Shown here: positions 42,001-53,873 of the stretch, piece by piece | Position numbering within the stretch: the first letter of the stretch is position 1 | How the letters are laid out: each line of letters starts with the position of its first letter | Assembly (NCBI RefSeq): GCF_000400465.1 | Contig: NW_008806289.1 | Coordinates: forward strand, 124,001-188,000 | Length of the DNA: 64,000 nt | Direction: 5' to 3' | DNA from: Wallemia ichthyophaga EXF-994 | Lineage: Eukaryota; Basidiomycota; Wallemiomycetes; Wallemiales; Wallemiaceae | Translations under genes and position numbers: made by a program | Notes under the pieces: generated by a model | Told to the model about the DNA's origin: nothing | What the model saw: only the letters and a program-made list of their open reading frames with translations | Databases searched by the model: none

Positions 42001-42458
42001 TTTCGATACTTGGTTCTGAGTGGTGATCTGAGTTGGAGGAAGGTTGTTGGTGCGGGTGAGGGCTGAAATCGTGGTGGTTTTCGTGGTGATTGTAGTGCTC
42101 TTCCTGGTTTTCGATGTTCTCGGTGTCCCGCTGGGCGTCGTCGTGATCGTCGCCGCTGTTCTCAGCGAGATCATTGACGCTGCCAAAATAACCCGGGCTT
42201 CCATCAAAAGCAAAAGCGGCTTGAGCAGACTGAGCCAAGCTTGATTGAGATGGGCTCAAATTAGAAGCCAAATCAGAGGACATGACGACTGCTCTCCTGG
42301 CTGTAGCGCTTGTTAGTATCGCGTCGAAAGAGATGGGATTTAAACAGAAGAATGAAGATGAATAAATCGGGCAAATTAAATTCAAATAATAAAGAATAAA
42401 GAATAAATAACAAATATTACTCACCCTTTCTAATCGCTTTCTCGCTGTCTTGCGCCAT
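39058..42458 (-). CDS. LRR - RhoGEF (DH) - PH fusion protein
   Basis: Three exons (42458-42425, 42300-40667, 40620-39058) sum to 1076 aa, joining what look like two adjacent frames. The intron at 40621-40666 (GTGAGT...GCTAG) links MNYLKD to LFDLGVDAEEEIEIES in frame. The first half is Ser/His-rich, then leucine-rich repeats (LLVLDIPNCGITNFGEELSQ, LEELNVSNNLFTGSTLP, LNTLSLRNNRMPNLPAWL). The second half has a DH domain (HVIREIIETERTYVKGLQEL, LESYLLLPIQRIPRYRMLLE, TDMNE) and a PH-like domain (RLLLDGGLRLLKVVKKLEF, GLLCTDLMVLCKDPS, ALTWAQTINQDM). It should activate Rho-family GTPases. The first exon (MAQDSEKAIRKA) was placed from splice signals. Confidence 0.87.
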
Positions 42459-42609
42459 CTCTTATCTGCGCTGATGGACGTTGAGTTTGTAGAGTGTTTG
42501 TTGAGTGTTTTATGTTTCTATGTTTCAATTGAAATATTTCATTTTATGTGTTTGGATTTTAAGGAATTTATAATTTATACTTGTTCTTCGTCCTCACCAT
42601 CCACCATCC

Positions 42610-45600
42610 ATGTCAACGCTGCATCTCTATAACCTCACGCTCGAAGAACCGCAGAAAATCAATGAATCTATCGTTGGACAATTCAGTGGCTCTAAATCTC
42701 AGGAGATTGCAATTAACAAATCTAATATCCTTGAAATCTACAAACTCAATCTCGATACGATAAAACTAGAGCTCATTACAAGCTACAGGCTGTTCAGTAT
42801 TATTAGATCCATTCAATCTTTCAAGTTAACTGGCTCGAAGAAAGATTTCATCGTCCTTACCTCCGACTCTGGTAATCTCACCGTCCTCGAATTGGTCGCT
42901 GAGAAGCTCGTCGTTTTACATTGTGAAACTTACGGTAAATCTGGCATCAGGAGGATCATCCCTGGACAGTTCCTCACCTGTGATCCTAAAGGTAGATCCC
43001 TGATGATTGCTTCCCTCGATAAATCCAAGTTGGTTTACATTCTAAATAGGGATAACCACGCTAATCTCACTCTCTCATCTCCATTAGAAGCTAACAGATC
43101 TCACTGTATCACTCACCATATCTCTGCCGTTGACACTGGCTACGAAAACCCTCAATTCGCCGCTTTAGAAACTGATTACGAGGAATTAGACCAAGATCCA
43201 TCTGGTGAAGCACTCATTAACAGCAACAAACTCATCACTTTCTATGAACTCGACTTGGGCCTTAATCATGTTCTCAAAAAATGGTCTGAACCCACTGACC
43301 CCAAAGCAAACATGTTGATTCAAGTTCCTGGTGGCCAATCTGCCTCCACAGACGCTTTCGATGGTCCTTCTGGCGTACTTATAGCTACCGTTGACTATCT
43401 CATTTGGTATAGACCCCAAGCTGATCCACATAGGGTACCCATCCCAAAGAGAGACCATCCCCTCGACAATAACTCTTCAGAGGGAACCATCATTATATCA
43501 GCCGTACTGCATAAGATGAAGGTGTGTTAACGATCTCCGTTTAGAACTAAATTGACTTCATTAAGGGCGCTTTCTTCTTCTTATTGCAGTCTGAGCAAGG
43601 CGATATATTCAAACTCACCATGGAACTAAATGGCGAGGATGTTATCAGCATGCGCATCAAGTACTTTGACACCATCCCCCCTTCAACCTCCCTCAATATT
43701 CTCAAATCCGGTTATTTATTTGCATCAAGTGAATTCTCCAATCACAAGCTTTATCAATTCCAAAAGTTAGGCGACGACGATAACGAGCTCGAATATTCCT
43801 CCTCAAGTTATGAAAACAACGGCATGCCATCCTTGGAAAATCCACTTCCAATCGATTCTGTTTATTTCACCCAGCGTCCACTCGACAACTTAGTTCCAGT
43901 AGATGACAGACAATCACTCGCCCCGATATTAGATGCCAAAGTGCAGTCCATCTACTCCGGAGATACTCCTCAAATTTACACTGCATCAGGTGTTGGCTCA
44001 CGCTCTACACTTAGAGTTATGAGACATGGTTTAGATGTCGTTGAAGCTGTTAGCTCAGAGCTGCCTGCACCACCTAATGGTATTTGGACACTCAAGCAAA
44101 CCTCTAGTGATAGTTATCACTCCCTCATTGTCCTCTCCTTTGTCAACGGTACTTTAGTCTTGGGTATTGGCGAGTCTATAGAGGAAGTTTCTGATACAGG
44201 GATGGATACTTCCGCCTCTACTCTCTCGGTTGACCAGATGGGCGATGATACTATTCTCCAGGTCGTTCCTCATGGCATCAGGCATATCCTTGGTGACAAG
44301 CGCGTCAATCAATGGAAAGCACCATCAGGTACTTATGTTACAGCCTCAACAACCAACTCACGCCAAGTTTGCATCGCTCTGTCTAATGGGGAATTAATAT
44401 ACTTTGAGATGGACAATGCAGGCCAACTCAACGAATTTCAAGACCGCAAAAGTATGGAATCAACAGTGTCAACAATTTCTATTGGTGAGGTACCAGAAGG
44501 TAGACAGCGTTGTCCATTCCTCGCTTTAGGATGTGATGATCAGACAGTCAGAATAATATCACTCGACCCAGAAAGCACACTCGAGGTCGTATCAGTACAA
44601 GCAGTAACAGCGCAACCTTATTCCATCTGTGTTGCTGAGATCTTCGATAAGAGTTTAGACAAGTACAATCCTACTTTATTCGTCAACATTGGTTTGATGA
44701 ACGGTGTTCTGCTTCGAACAGTGTTGGATACAGTCAATGGTAGTTTGACAGATACTAGAACTCGATTTTTGGGTAACAAGCCAGTAAGCCTACGTCGAGT
44801 CATGGTTGACAAGCAACAAGCTGTGCTGTCTTTATCGACGCGTACACACCTGAATTATGCTCACGGAGATCAAATGTACTTTACTCCTCTTCTTTACGAA
44901 CCGCTCGACCAAGTCAGCTCATTCAACGCAGAGTTGTGTCCGGATGGTTTGATCGGTATCAGTGATACAGTTCTGAGGATTTTCACACTCCCCAACATTG
45001 GACAGAGAATGAAGCAGGATAGTGTTGGATTGTCATACACACCTAGGAAATTACTATTACACCCAACGGCACCATTTTTCCTCACCATCGAAAGCGATCA
45101 TCGCACTATTAGCAAGGGAAGACAAAGCGAGCTTTTGACACAAAAGGGCTACAATCCATCTGCTTATCATCACAACAGTCTGCAGTTTGGTAATATTCGC
45201 ACGGAAGCTGGTGACTGGGCAAGTTGCGTGAGATTGATAGATCCAGTTACACTCAACACGGTCAACAAAGTTGAATTAGACAACAACGAAGCAGCTTTCA
45301 GCGCTGAATTTGTGCAGTGGATTGGTCAAGAAGATGAAGTGCACCTGGTTGTTGGTACAGCGAAAGATAGAGTAATGATGCCTCAATCGCACAAAGAAGC
45401 ATATTTGAGAGTCTATAAGGTCACGGATGATAGTCAACTGGAGCTGCTTCACAAGGTCAGTTCGGTATAATGATTTTTACTATCTCTAATCGTAATTCTA
45501 ATGAATCCACAGACGGACGTTGATGACGTGCCCTACGCACTGCACGCGTTTAAAGGCCGTTTATTGGCAGGCGTTGGTAAGGCTTTGAGACTCTACGAAC

Positions 45601-46386
45601 TCGGTAAAAAGAGACTGCTTCGTAAATGCGAGAACAAGTCATTTGCGGCAGGCGTCGTTAATCTCAACGTAATTGGATCTAGAATATACGTTGGTGATAT
45701 GCAAGAATCAGTTTCTTTCGCTGTTTACAAAGCACCAGAGAATCGTCTGCTGGTGTTCGCCGATGACATACTGCCGAGATGGACAACAACAGCAACACCA
45801 GTTGATTATGATACAGTCGCGGGTGGGGATAAGTTTGGCAATATATTCGTAACTAGAGTCGATAGATCAACATCTGACTGGGTCGACGAAGATGAAAGCG
45901 GTGGTGGATTGATGCATTCAAGAGGATTGTATCATGGTGCTCCAAATAGATCTAGACTGTTGGCGCATTTCCACGTTGGGGATATTATCACCAGTATAAC
46001 TAGATCTCAGTTGAGTGCTGGTGGTAGAGACGTACTTGTGTACACTGGCCTGCACGGCACAGTTGGAATGATAGTACCATTTGCTAGCAAGGAGGACATT
46101 GAATTCATGTCAACATTAGAGGTGAGTTTTGCTTTGCTGTCTTTGCTAACATTACTAACTTATCCAGCTGCATATGCGTCAAGAAGCTCCAAGCTTGGTT
46201 GGTAGAAATCATCTCGGCTTTAGAAGTTACTACGTACCATGCAAAGCATTCGTCGATGGTGACTTGTGTGAACTCTACGCAGGCCTGCCTGTTACGAAGC
46301 AACAAGTGATTGCAAATGAACTGGATAGAACATCTGGTGAAGTACTGAAGAAAATAGAGAGTCTAAGATCATCTGCTGGGTTCTGA
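42610..46386 (+). CDS. RSE1: Splicing factor 3b subunit 3 (Rse1/SF3B3)
   Basis: Four exons (42610-43521, 43590-45455, 45513-46121, 46168-46386) give 1201 aa. It starts MSTLHLYNLTLEEPQKINES, followed by GNFSG-like GQFSGSKSQEIAIN, the SF3B3 N-terminal signature. Three beta-propellers of the CPSF160/DDB1/SF3B3 family follow (GKSGIRRIIPGQFLTCDPKG; AVLHKMKSEQGDIFKLTM; VPYALHAFKGRLLAGVGKAL; NRLLVFADDILPRW), ending LHMRQEAPSLVGRNHLGFRS and VIANELDRTSGEVLKKIESL. The MRQ..P.L.GR.H..FRS end separates SF3B3 from DDB1. It is a scaffold of U2 snRNP. Confidence 0.94.
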
Positions 46387-46578
46387 TAAAAGTTTTTAAA
46401 TTATATCATTGTTACAACTGCCTCTGTTATCCTTGCGAATTTGCATGTCTGTTTCTCATTACGCAATATAACTTCAACATATTCGTCGATCAGCGCCATA
46501 AAGGAATATATTGTGCGTGAGTTGTGATGGAATGCGGTGATCTATTAATTGTACTCATGTTCTTTACTCGATAGAGAT

Positions 46579-47538
46579 ATGGAGGAGATAATACCACTGT
46601 TGTACAAACAAGACGTTCTCAATTGCCAGTTTAGCAAATGGCATTCGAAATATAGAAAATTGTCCTCAAAGGCCAAGGTTGTGCCTTTATCAAGTGATTT
46701 TATAGAGTACCTTAACTCGGATGGAATTGTAATGCCCGCTGAGTGCAACCAAGTCGAAGACAATGATGACAGCGACGAGGAGCAAGTTGAATCCCCGACA
46801 TTCCCTGAAATATCAAATGAGATTAGGGCAACTATAGAAAAATACGGCACAGTTATCCCGAAACTTAACTGGAGTACACCAATCGATTCGCGATGGATCA
46901 ATCCAACAAACACGATAAGCTGCACAACGTTAGATGAGGTATACATGCTTCTCAAGTCCTCAGATTTTATTGCAGGTGAGCTGGCTGGCCAAGCGTTTGA
47001 AGAATGCGTAGATGGTCCACCAATTGAAATAGAATGGGAATTAGCTTTGAAGCAGCATATAGAAATCTCGCGCAATCAGGAGTTTAGAGTATTCGTCAGG
47101 GACAATAGAATTGTCGGGATCTGTCAACGTGATCTCAATTTCTATGACTTCTTGCAGGATACGCAGACACAGGATCAATTAAAGAAACTGATTGAAAAAT
47201 TCTGGCTGGATCACATCAGGGACACGTTCTCTAGTAATAATTACGCAGTGGACGTCTATATCAATCAACACGATAGAGTCATCTTGGTCGATTTCAACGT
47301 CTACGCATTAAGGACCGACAGTCTTTTATTCAGTTATGAAGAGCTCAGTGAATTAGCTCAATCAGACGCGTTCCCATTCAAGGTGATTGATACTCCTGCC
47401 GATCCACTCGCCCAAACCGGGTCTTATTATGCAAGCTCAGCTGTGCCGAAGGATCTGATCGAGGCTAGTCAAGGGAAGAATGCCATGGAATTCCAGCAGA
47501 CCTGGAATGAACTTATCGATTCAAGCAGGAAAGCTTAA
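46579..47538 (+). CDS. CDC123: Cell division cycle protein 123 (eIF2 assembly factor)
   Basis: Single exon, 319 aa from the Met at 46579; an in-frame ATG at 46549 would add 10 residues and is less likely because homologues begin near this point. Motifs: VLNCQFSKWHSKYRKLS, VVPLSSDFIEYLNSDGIVMP, the PKLNWSTPIDSRWINPTNT block, YMLLKSSDFIAGEL, and the ATP-grasp segments EFRVFVRDNRIVGICQRD and VDVYINQHDRVILVDFNVY. Cdc123 promotes assembly of the eIF2 heterotrimer by binding eIF2gamma. Confidence 0.92.
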   Translation: MEEIIPLLYKQDVLNCQFSKWHSKYRKLSSKAKVVPLSSDFIEYLNSDGIVMPAECNQVEDNDDSDEEQVESPTFPEISNEIRATIEKYGTVIPKLNWSTPIDSRWINPTNTISCTTLDEVYMLLKSSDFIAGELAGQAFEECVDGPPIEIEWELALKQHIEISRNQEFRVFVRDNRIVGICQRDLNFYDFLQDTQTQDQLKKLIEKFWLDHIRDTFSSNNYAVDVYINQHDRVILVDFNVYALRTDSLLFSYEELSELAQSDAFPFKVIDTPADPLAQTGSYYASSAVPKDLIEASQGKNAMEFQQTWNELIDSSRKA

Positions 47539-47854
47539 AACGCGTCACTTATCACCACGACCCCGCATTTGAACCTCGACTCGAAGTAAAGAAAGACTAG
47601 GCACGGCGCAGGAGAAGTAAAATACTTAACTCGTGTCAGCATCTATATATTATTTCTACACAATTTATGAAAATAAATTTTGACATCTCAAAACCGCGGA
47701 TTAGCGGATCCACTTGCGGAAAACGTCCAACATCGTTGAATTTAAAATAAGCCTTTGCTGGGTCAGGCTTTGTATTTTTAAAGAACTTGATTAGGATTTA
47801 TTGTATTCATACGCATCAAGTAGTAATATCTAAGCAATAGCCACTCGAGAAGCA
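47539..47854. other. Intergenic region upstream of NHA1-like gene
   Basis: 316 bp, AT-rich, with no coding frame and no clear repeat. It probably carries the promoter of the antiporter gene. Confidence 0.5.
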
Positions 47855-50091
47855 ATGGGCGGTTTACACAATTTCAGCGTAAGTAGAGAGAAATTCAATG
47901 TTACATGAGCTTATACCACTTTCAGCCTTTCGAAATAAGCGCTCCTCATCTATTCTACGCAATCATGGGTGCATATGTCGGTATCTTCATGATGTTCTCC
48001 CTCTTCGTCAAGGAGAGGCTTTATATTGGTGAAGCAGTCGTCAGTACCATCTTCGGTATTATCATCGGACCTTACGCTGGAAATGGACTAAATTTCAGAA
48101 CCTGGGGATCATCTGGCCCCGGCGAAGCAGACGAAGAAATCACCAACGAAATCATACTCGAACTCACCAGAGTAGTCCTTGCTTTGGGTGTATTCGCTAT
48201 TGGTGTCGAACTGCCAAAGCAATACATGAAAAAACATTGGAAATCCATCTTCATGCTCCTTTGCCCGATTATGGCCTTCGGTTGGGTCATTTCAGCTGCG
48301 TTCATCTACGCACTTATACCGGATCTCTCTTACATTTCCTCACTCACCATTTCCGCAACTCTCACACCAACTGACCCTATTTTGGCCGCTGCTGTCATCG
48401 GTGGTAAATTCGCCCAAAAGCATGTTCCATCGCACACTAGACACTTGCTATTCGCAGAATCAGGGTGAGGTTTTTTTTGCAGTCTTATTGAAGCTAATAG
48501 TTCAATAGTTGCAATGATGGTGCTGCTTTCCCTTTCCTATACATTGGCATTTACCTTCTCCTATCACCATCAGACGTTCCATACGCTGTCGAAGAATGGT
48601 TCCTGGCTACCTGGTTTTATGAAGTAGCTCTTGGTATCGTTATCGGTGCCGTTATAGGTTACTGTGCGCGCAAGTTGATGAAGTTCTGTGAAGGACGCAA
48701 TCTCATCGATCGTCAATCTTTCGTCGCTCAATACGTAGCTCTCACTCTATTTACTATCGGTATCTCATTGATTATAGGCTCCGACGATCTCTTATCTTCA
48801 TTCGCTTGCGGTACTGCTTTCGCTTGGGACGGTTTCTTCAACAAGGCTACTGAAGAGTCTCACTTCTCTTCAATTCTGGATTTGTTGTTTAACATTGCTA
48901 CCTTCATTTTTATTGGTGCTATGGCGCCATTCGATTCCTTTAATGATCCTTCATTAGGTGGTATAACCAACTGGAGATTAGTAATTATGGCACTCCTCAT
49001 TTTGTTATTCCGTCGTTTACCACCTATGTTGGCATTATATAAATGGATCCCAGATGTGAAGACGTTCAGAGAAGCCTGCTTTGCTGGTTGGTTTGGTCCT
49101 ATGGGTGTCGGAGGTATCTTCATCTCTACATTGGCCCTCACTGAACTGCCATATCCTCAAGGCGAACCACAGAATCAAGCAGAGCTGGTAGCTATAACTA
49201 TGCATCCGATTGTTTGGTTCATGGTTCTAGTTTCTACTTTCATCCACGGTCTCTCTATACCATTCTTCTCACTTGGTAAACGTGTCAACACATTTCGACG
49301 GTCAAGCACATTCGGTAACACGTTCTCACGTGCGTCTATTACTGACGGTAATGACTGGATGCACCGTATGCAACAAATTGTGCCAGGGCAAGATATCGTT
49401 ATCAACAGGGATGATGAGGCTGAGAAGGGCAGCTTAACTCAGACTTCAAGTTCTCAGCAGCGGAAGGAAAGCGAAAACCCGAAGATGGAGGAGGTGCAAA
49501 GGGCATTAGACGATCCTAACCCAGAAGTACAAGCGTGGAGTGAGTATAAAGACTACAGCAACGATTAAAACTAACACGTGTTCAGTTGAGGGTAGAAACA
49601 TCGTCATAGAGAGGCCAAATGGGCCAGACGATAATGACACTAACGTGACCGTCTTCGAGAACGCTGTAACGAATGACGTGAAGCCTGAAGGGAGAAAGAG
49701 CATATTAGCATCCGTTGCATTGGAGATTGAGCAAGAGTTTAAGCATAAGTTTGTCACACCAATCACACATTTGAATAAGGGTCCTGAACACAACGGAACC
49801 GATGCTATTCGCTTTTCCGTAAACCACAACCCAGGCTCGAGGGAGTGGCTGAACTCGAAATTGTTCCCTCACCATCATGCTCATTCACATGAGCAGCCGA
49901 CGAGACCACCACAGACGTATAAACCACCATCAGCTAAAGAAAGCTTCAACGAAGAAAGTATAAATAAGCAAACGGGACAAACAGATACAAACCCGGAGCA
50001 CAATTCCGAAGGTGCAGGAATTAGATTTATAGATGAGGAGGACCCTCATGTACATGAACCTCACATACACCCGGCCGATAGGGAAGACTAA
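47855..50091 (+). CDS. NHA1: Na+(K+)/H+ antiporter, Nha1/Cnh1 type
   Basis: Four exons (47855-47878, 47926-48464, 48509-49539, 49586-50091) give 699 aa. Twelve or so membrane spans, with family motifs SAPHLFYAIMGAYVGIFMMF, IGEAVVSTIFGIIIGPYAG, ALGVFAIGVELPKQYM, TLTPTDPILAAAVIGGKFA, FAESGCNDGAAFPFLYIG (the Asn-Asp ion-binding pair), SFACGTAFAWDGFFN, and AGWFGPMGVGGIFI. After the membrane part comes a hydrophilic tail with EGRNIVIERPNG, similar to the conserved cytosolic region of fungal Nha1, and a His/Pro-rich end. The third intron links AW to IEGRN. Exports Na+ or K+ at the plasma membrane, relevant for salt tolerance. Confidence 0.93.
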
Positions 50092-50435
50092 TATTCATTT
50101 CATTTCGTTTCTTTGGGTCTCTGTAGTAAATACTAGCAAGTAAATTAGCGGAATACTTACACTCGTTTAAATCATTTGTAATATTTATTCTTCACAATTT
50201 AGATACGTTTTAATCAGAAAATGCTCATTAATTTTGCAGAAAGTAACATCCGAATGAAAAAAGCTGTAATTATGAGGAAGAATATAAAGTAAAAGAGAAT
50301 GGAAACGAAAAAAGAAGGACTCTGAAGTTGGATCGCCGTGTTTGATGAAGCTAAAAAGCTTGTTGCTATATACAATTGCTACTTTGATAATTTAATAGAT
50401 CGTCGATTGATGCATGCTAGATTGTGTTAACTGTT
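50092..50435. other. Short intergenic region between convergent genes
   Basis: 344 bp between stop codons of the antiporter and the TEA factor; AT-rich; no coding frame, probable 3' UTRs and polyadenylation sites. Confidence 0.5.
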
Positions 50436-53153
50436 TTAATTGTTTTGATGCGCGTTTGATGTTAATTGAGGTGGTTGATTTTGGTCTTCGAATTCAATGA
50501 AGTTTGCCAAGAGGCTTGAAGGTGATGCTGCTTCATGATCTTCGAGTGATTTATGGAAGGAAGAGGAAAGCGCTGGGGCTGATTGAGGAACGACATCATT
50601 CAAGCTATTCTCTACATCATTCAATGCTTGAATAGGATCCATGTTGAACGTATTCCATTGATGATGCGACTTATCATCATGCTCTCCGCTATCATTATCG
50701 TCGAAATGCGTAAAAAACGTCTTGCTTTCATCTTCATCTTCAATCCTTTCATTGAATGGCCATCCAGATCCATCGTTCTCGCCGTTGTGTAATCCTAAAG
50801 TGTGAAAATTGGTGTGATGCGCTGGTGCAGATTGAGGAACTTGGTGGAAAGCGAACTGTGATGCATCAAACTCATTACCCGTGCTAGTTGACGGATTTCC
50901 TTGTTGCGTACTCGCGGCCGTTGATGGTGATATAGCAGATGCTGTTATCTGTGACATTTGTGGTATCCCAATTGACAACCCGTATCTGTTCTTTGCAGAG
51001 TAGCCACCGGGTGTGAGGGGCATTCCGGGAGTCGTGTTTGGTGCTGAAGAGGATGGGAACGATAATGCTGGTGTGTTGAAACTATTGCTTGCGTTAAACG
51101 TAAACTGCGATGACGGTGGGTTTTTCTTGTGAAGTTTGGATAGTTTGATTGATCCATTCGGCGAGTGATCCGGTGTAATCTCAAAGTCGTAAACAACTAC
51201 AAGGACGACTTGGCCGATCTCAGCACCTCTACATGATTTCGTTGTAGGGAAAGGTGACACATCGTCGTGGTGATCGCTTGAGTTTGGTATGACGAACTCA
51301 TGTACCATAGATAAAGCGTTCAATGGGCTTGCAAAGGCTTGTCTTTCTTCGTACGACTTGGTGAAAACTTTAGTTGGTCTTGCTCCACCTTTGTCAGAGA
51401 CTTGACCTCCTAAAAAGCCTGAGAAGAATTCACCCCCATATGGTAGATCATAGTTGTATTCTTCTTTTTGACCAAACTTGTTGCTCATCGCTGGTTTACC
51501 CAAACCTTCGACATAGCCGAATACACGTGCGCCGAATGAGTAGAAGTTTGTGACGACTCTGTGAGCGTGTCAGTTAGTTTGATTGCTGGTTGCTATCGGC
51601 CAAACCTACTCGAGAGGAACGTCTTGGTTTGCTGTAAGGGACATATGTGTTGAAATGGTATCAAATGCTGTAGGTAAATACACTTCAGCAGCTGGTATTG
51701 CTAGTTGTATTCTAGCATGCAAGAATTGACATTGTAACTCGTCGTACATGTTTCCCAAGCCAGGATATCTCGCTTCACCTAAAGGCAGATCTTCCAAATA
51801 CAGAGATTTACATGGAGAATCCAAGTAATCGTGCTTCTGTTGGACGAGATCAGCAAGTGTGTGCTGTTGTTGACTTCCAATAGCCCAAATGCCTAAATCT
51901 TTTATATCGACCTCCACTCCCGATGGCAGCTTGGACATAGGTGACATTGGCGAGTGTGCCAAAGCATTTCCAATTGCCCGTGCGTGTATGGGTGTCCGTG
52001 TGCGTCCTTCACCGGTTGCGCTCACAGGTCTTGAGGGTGTTGACAAAGGATCGGCGAACTTGTCTGACTTTGGCGTGGCTGACCTTCTACCATCAAGCGA
52101 CTGTCGCTGCTGTTTTGCTGGAGGTCCTTGAGATGCTTGAGGTGCTTGAGATAATTGTGGTGCACCAACAGCTGCTGGTGATGGCATTGGCTGACCAGGT
52201 GCTACTGGATTGCAAAGGTATGGCTCTTGTGCGTTCTTAGACGTTGGCTCTAATCCATTCAATGGACCTTCGTCCATTTTTTGTTGGTAATGGAGCAGCA
52301 TTGGCTGGAGAGACGCCTCTTCTTCCGCCGATGGTTCTGACACCAACCACATAACTAGATAATTGTTATCAGTATTGATCACTTAGTCAAGCCTTACACT
52401 TACACCTGGTGTCATTTCGACGAACATTTTTAAGCACCTGGATATGTGAAGATACTTGCTTGCGTGATCGCTGTGCCCCAGTGCGCATACGAATGAAATT
52501 TGCAATAAGTTCGTTCCTTCCGCATGGCTTACCGTGGACCATCACTTTACGTCTTCCTAAGCGTGGAACTGTTACGAGAGCTAGGGTGGTTGTCAGACAA
52601 GCTTGGTTTATCGTCAGAGGTGCACACCTTCATAGAAAGCTTCATCCACCTCTGGTGGCCAGACCTCGTCGTTCCTTGCTTCGGGAAGGACCATCATGCC
52701 AGATGGGGTGACACCCGAGGTTGCACCTTTGACATCAAGTCCTAGCGCAGCCAAGCCACCAGGTCCACCTGCAGGTATTTGTAGTTGATGCACATTAGGA
52801 TCCGTACGTCTCCTTTTCATATCGGGTCTGGTGTTAGGTGGTGTTTGTTCGGGTTCGGGTGGAATAAATGGAGGGCCAAGATTGTTTGGTAATCCAATAT
52901 TTGTTATATCGCATGACTTTGAGCTTGTGTGTCCTAGTAGATCGTGGTGTTGTTGATATGTACGCTTCTTTGTGTCGTACTCGTTCTGTTGTTGTTGGAA
53001 TGAGAAATTCATGAAGGAGTTAGGTGTATCCAATGTACCGGCTGAGGGTGGAGATTGATACTTGTAGCTACTTGGTGTTGTTAATGGTGGAGTAACTAAG
53101 TCGTCAAAAGCAATTGAAGATGAACTGTTTGGTGGTGTACAGCTAAAGTTCAT
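50436..53153 (-). CDS. TEA/ATTS-domain transcription factor (AbaA/Tec1/TEAD family)
   Basis: Four exons (53153-52628, 52580-52404, 52354-51610, 51558-50436) give 856 aa. The TEA domain spans about residues 160-235, split by intron 1: DEVWPPEVDEAFYEALVTVP, LGRRKVMVHGKPCGRNELIA, FIRMRTGAQRSRKQVSSHIQ, VLKNVRRND. SRKQVSSHIQVL is the DNA-recognition helix. The rest is Pro/Ser/Gln-rich, with a conserved-looking block QFLHARIQLAIPAAEVYLPT and VVTNFYSFGARVFGYVEGL. The latter resembles the YAP-binding-like beta-sandwich region of TEAD/AbaA proteins. Such factors bind CATTCC/T sites and control conidiation or filamentation in fungi. It has the longest 5' flank of the right-hand genes. Confidence 0.9.
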
Positions 53154-53873
53154 CAGTCTTTAGATGGCAAAATAGTTGTCTGTGTCTTGGATTGTCTTGG
53201 ACTTTGTCTTTGGGTGGTGGAATTCCAGTCTGAGTTATGAAGAACAATTCTCTAGATGTTGATCGCCTAAACTAGGAAATGTAGCTTGGTACTGATTTCA
53301 CTGTTTGGAATGTTTTTCTGAAGACGCGAATGTTTGAAGATAAAGCTTGTGGAGGCTAAGGAATTTAAAAGAAAAAATACGAGTTTGAGTTGTGGGAGAT
53401 TGGCAAGAGAGAATTCCAAACTATGCATGCCCATACCAAGCTGTCAAAATAGCGTATGACTGACACCTGCTGATGTTGAAAAATTGACCGTGCTACATTA
53501 TTATAATAAACTTCTTTAGTTTTAGATTATTCTGTTTGCTAAAAGGGCTTCAAAGTTTTACTCCAGGTGATTAAAGACTTGACATCTCCGCACGTCATAA
53601 ATCTATTAAGGAACCTAGGACCGGTTATCATTCGAAAAGCTTCAATTAGTTGCTTTTGAAAATCAGCAGAAATTTATGTCCTAGAATTCTGTGACATTGT
53701 GACAATCACTATTGATCCCGCGAGTTAGTCGCGACTTTGACAGGTGCTGCATATCAAAGCAGACTTAATTGCAATGACCTCATGATCTTATATTTGAGTA
53801 GTATAAATTGATACATCCTTATATTCATCTTCTACATCTTAAGAAAAAGAAATATAGCATTTTGCATTCACAA
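53154..53873. promoter_or_regulatory. Upstream region of the TEA-factor gene
   Basis: 720 bp without a coding frame between the TEA-factor start and the stop of the AMP-binding enzyme gene. It includes a GGAATG (CATTCC on the other strand) at 53307-53312, the core site of TEA-domain proteins, and several AT-rich tracts. Autoregulation is only a suggestion since single 6-mers occur by chance. Confidence 0.35.

Noticed and set aside
40649-42424. Separate LRR protein starting with MSNICYLFFILYYLNLICPI
   Set aside because: The hydrophobic start is read through an intron; splicing from ATG at 42458 gives a better N-terminus and the 3' end splices in frame to the RhoGEF.
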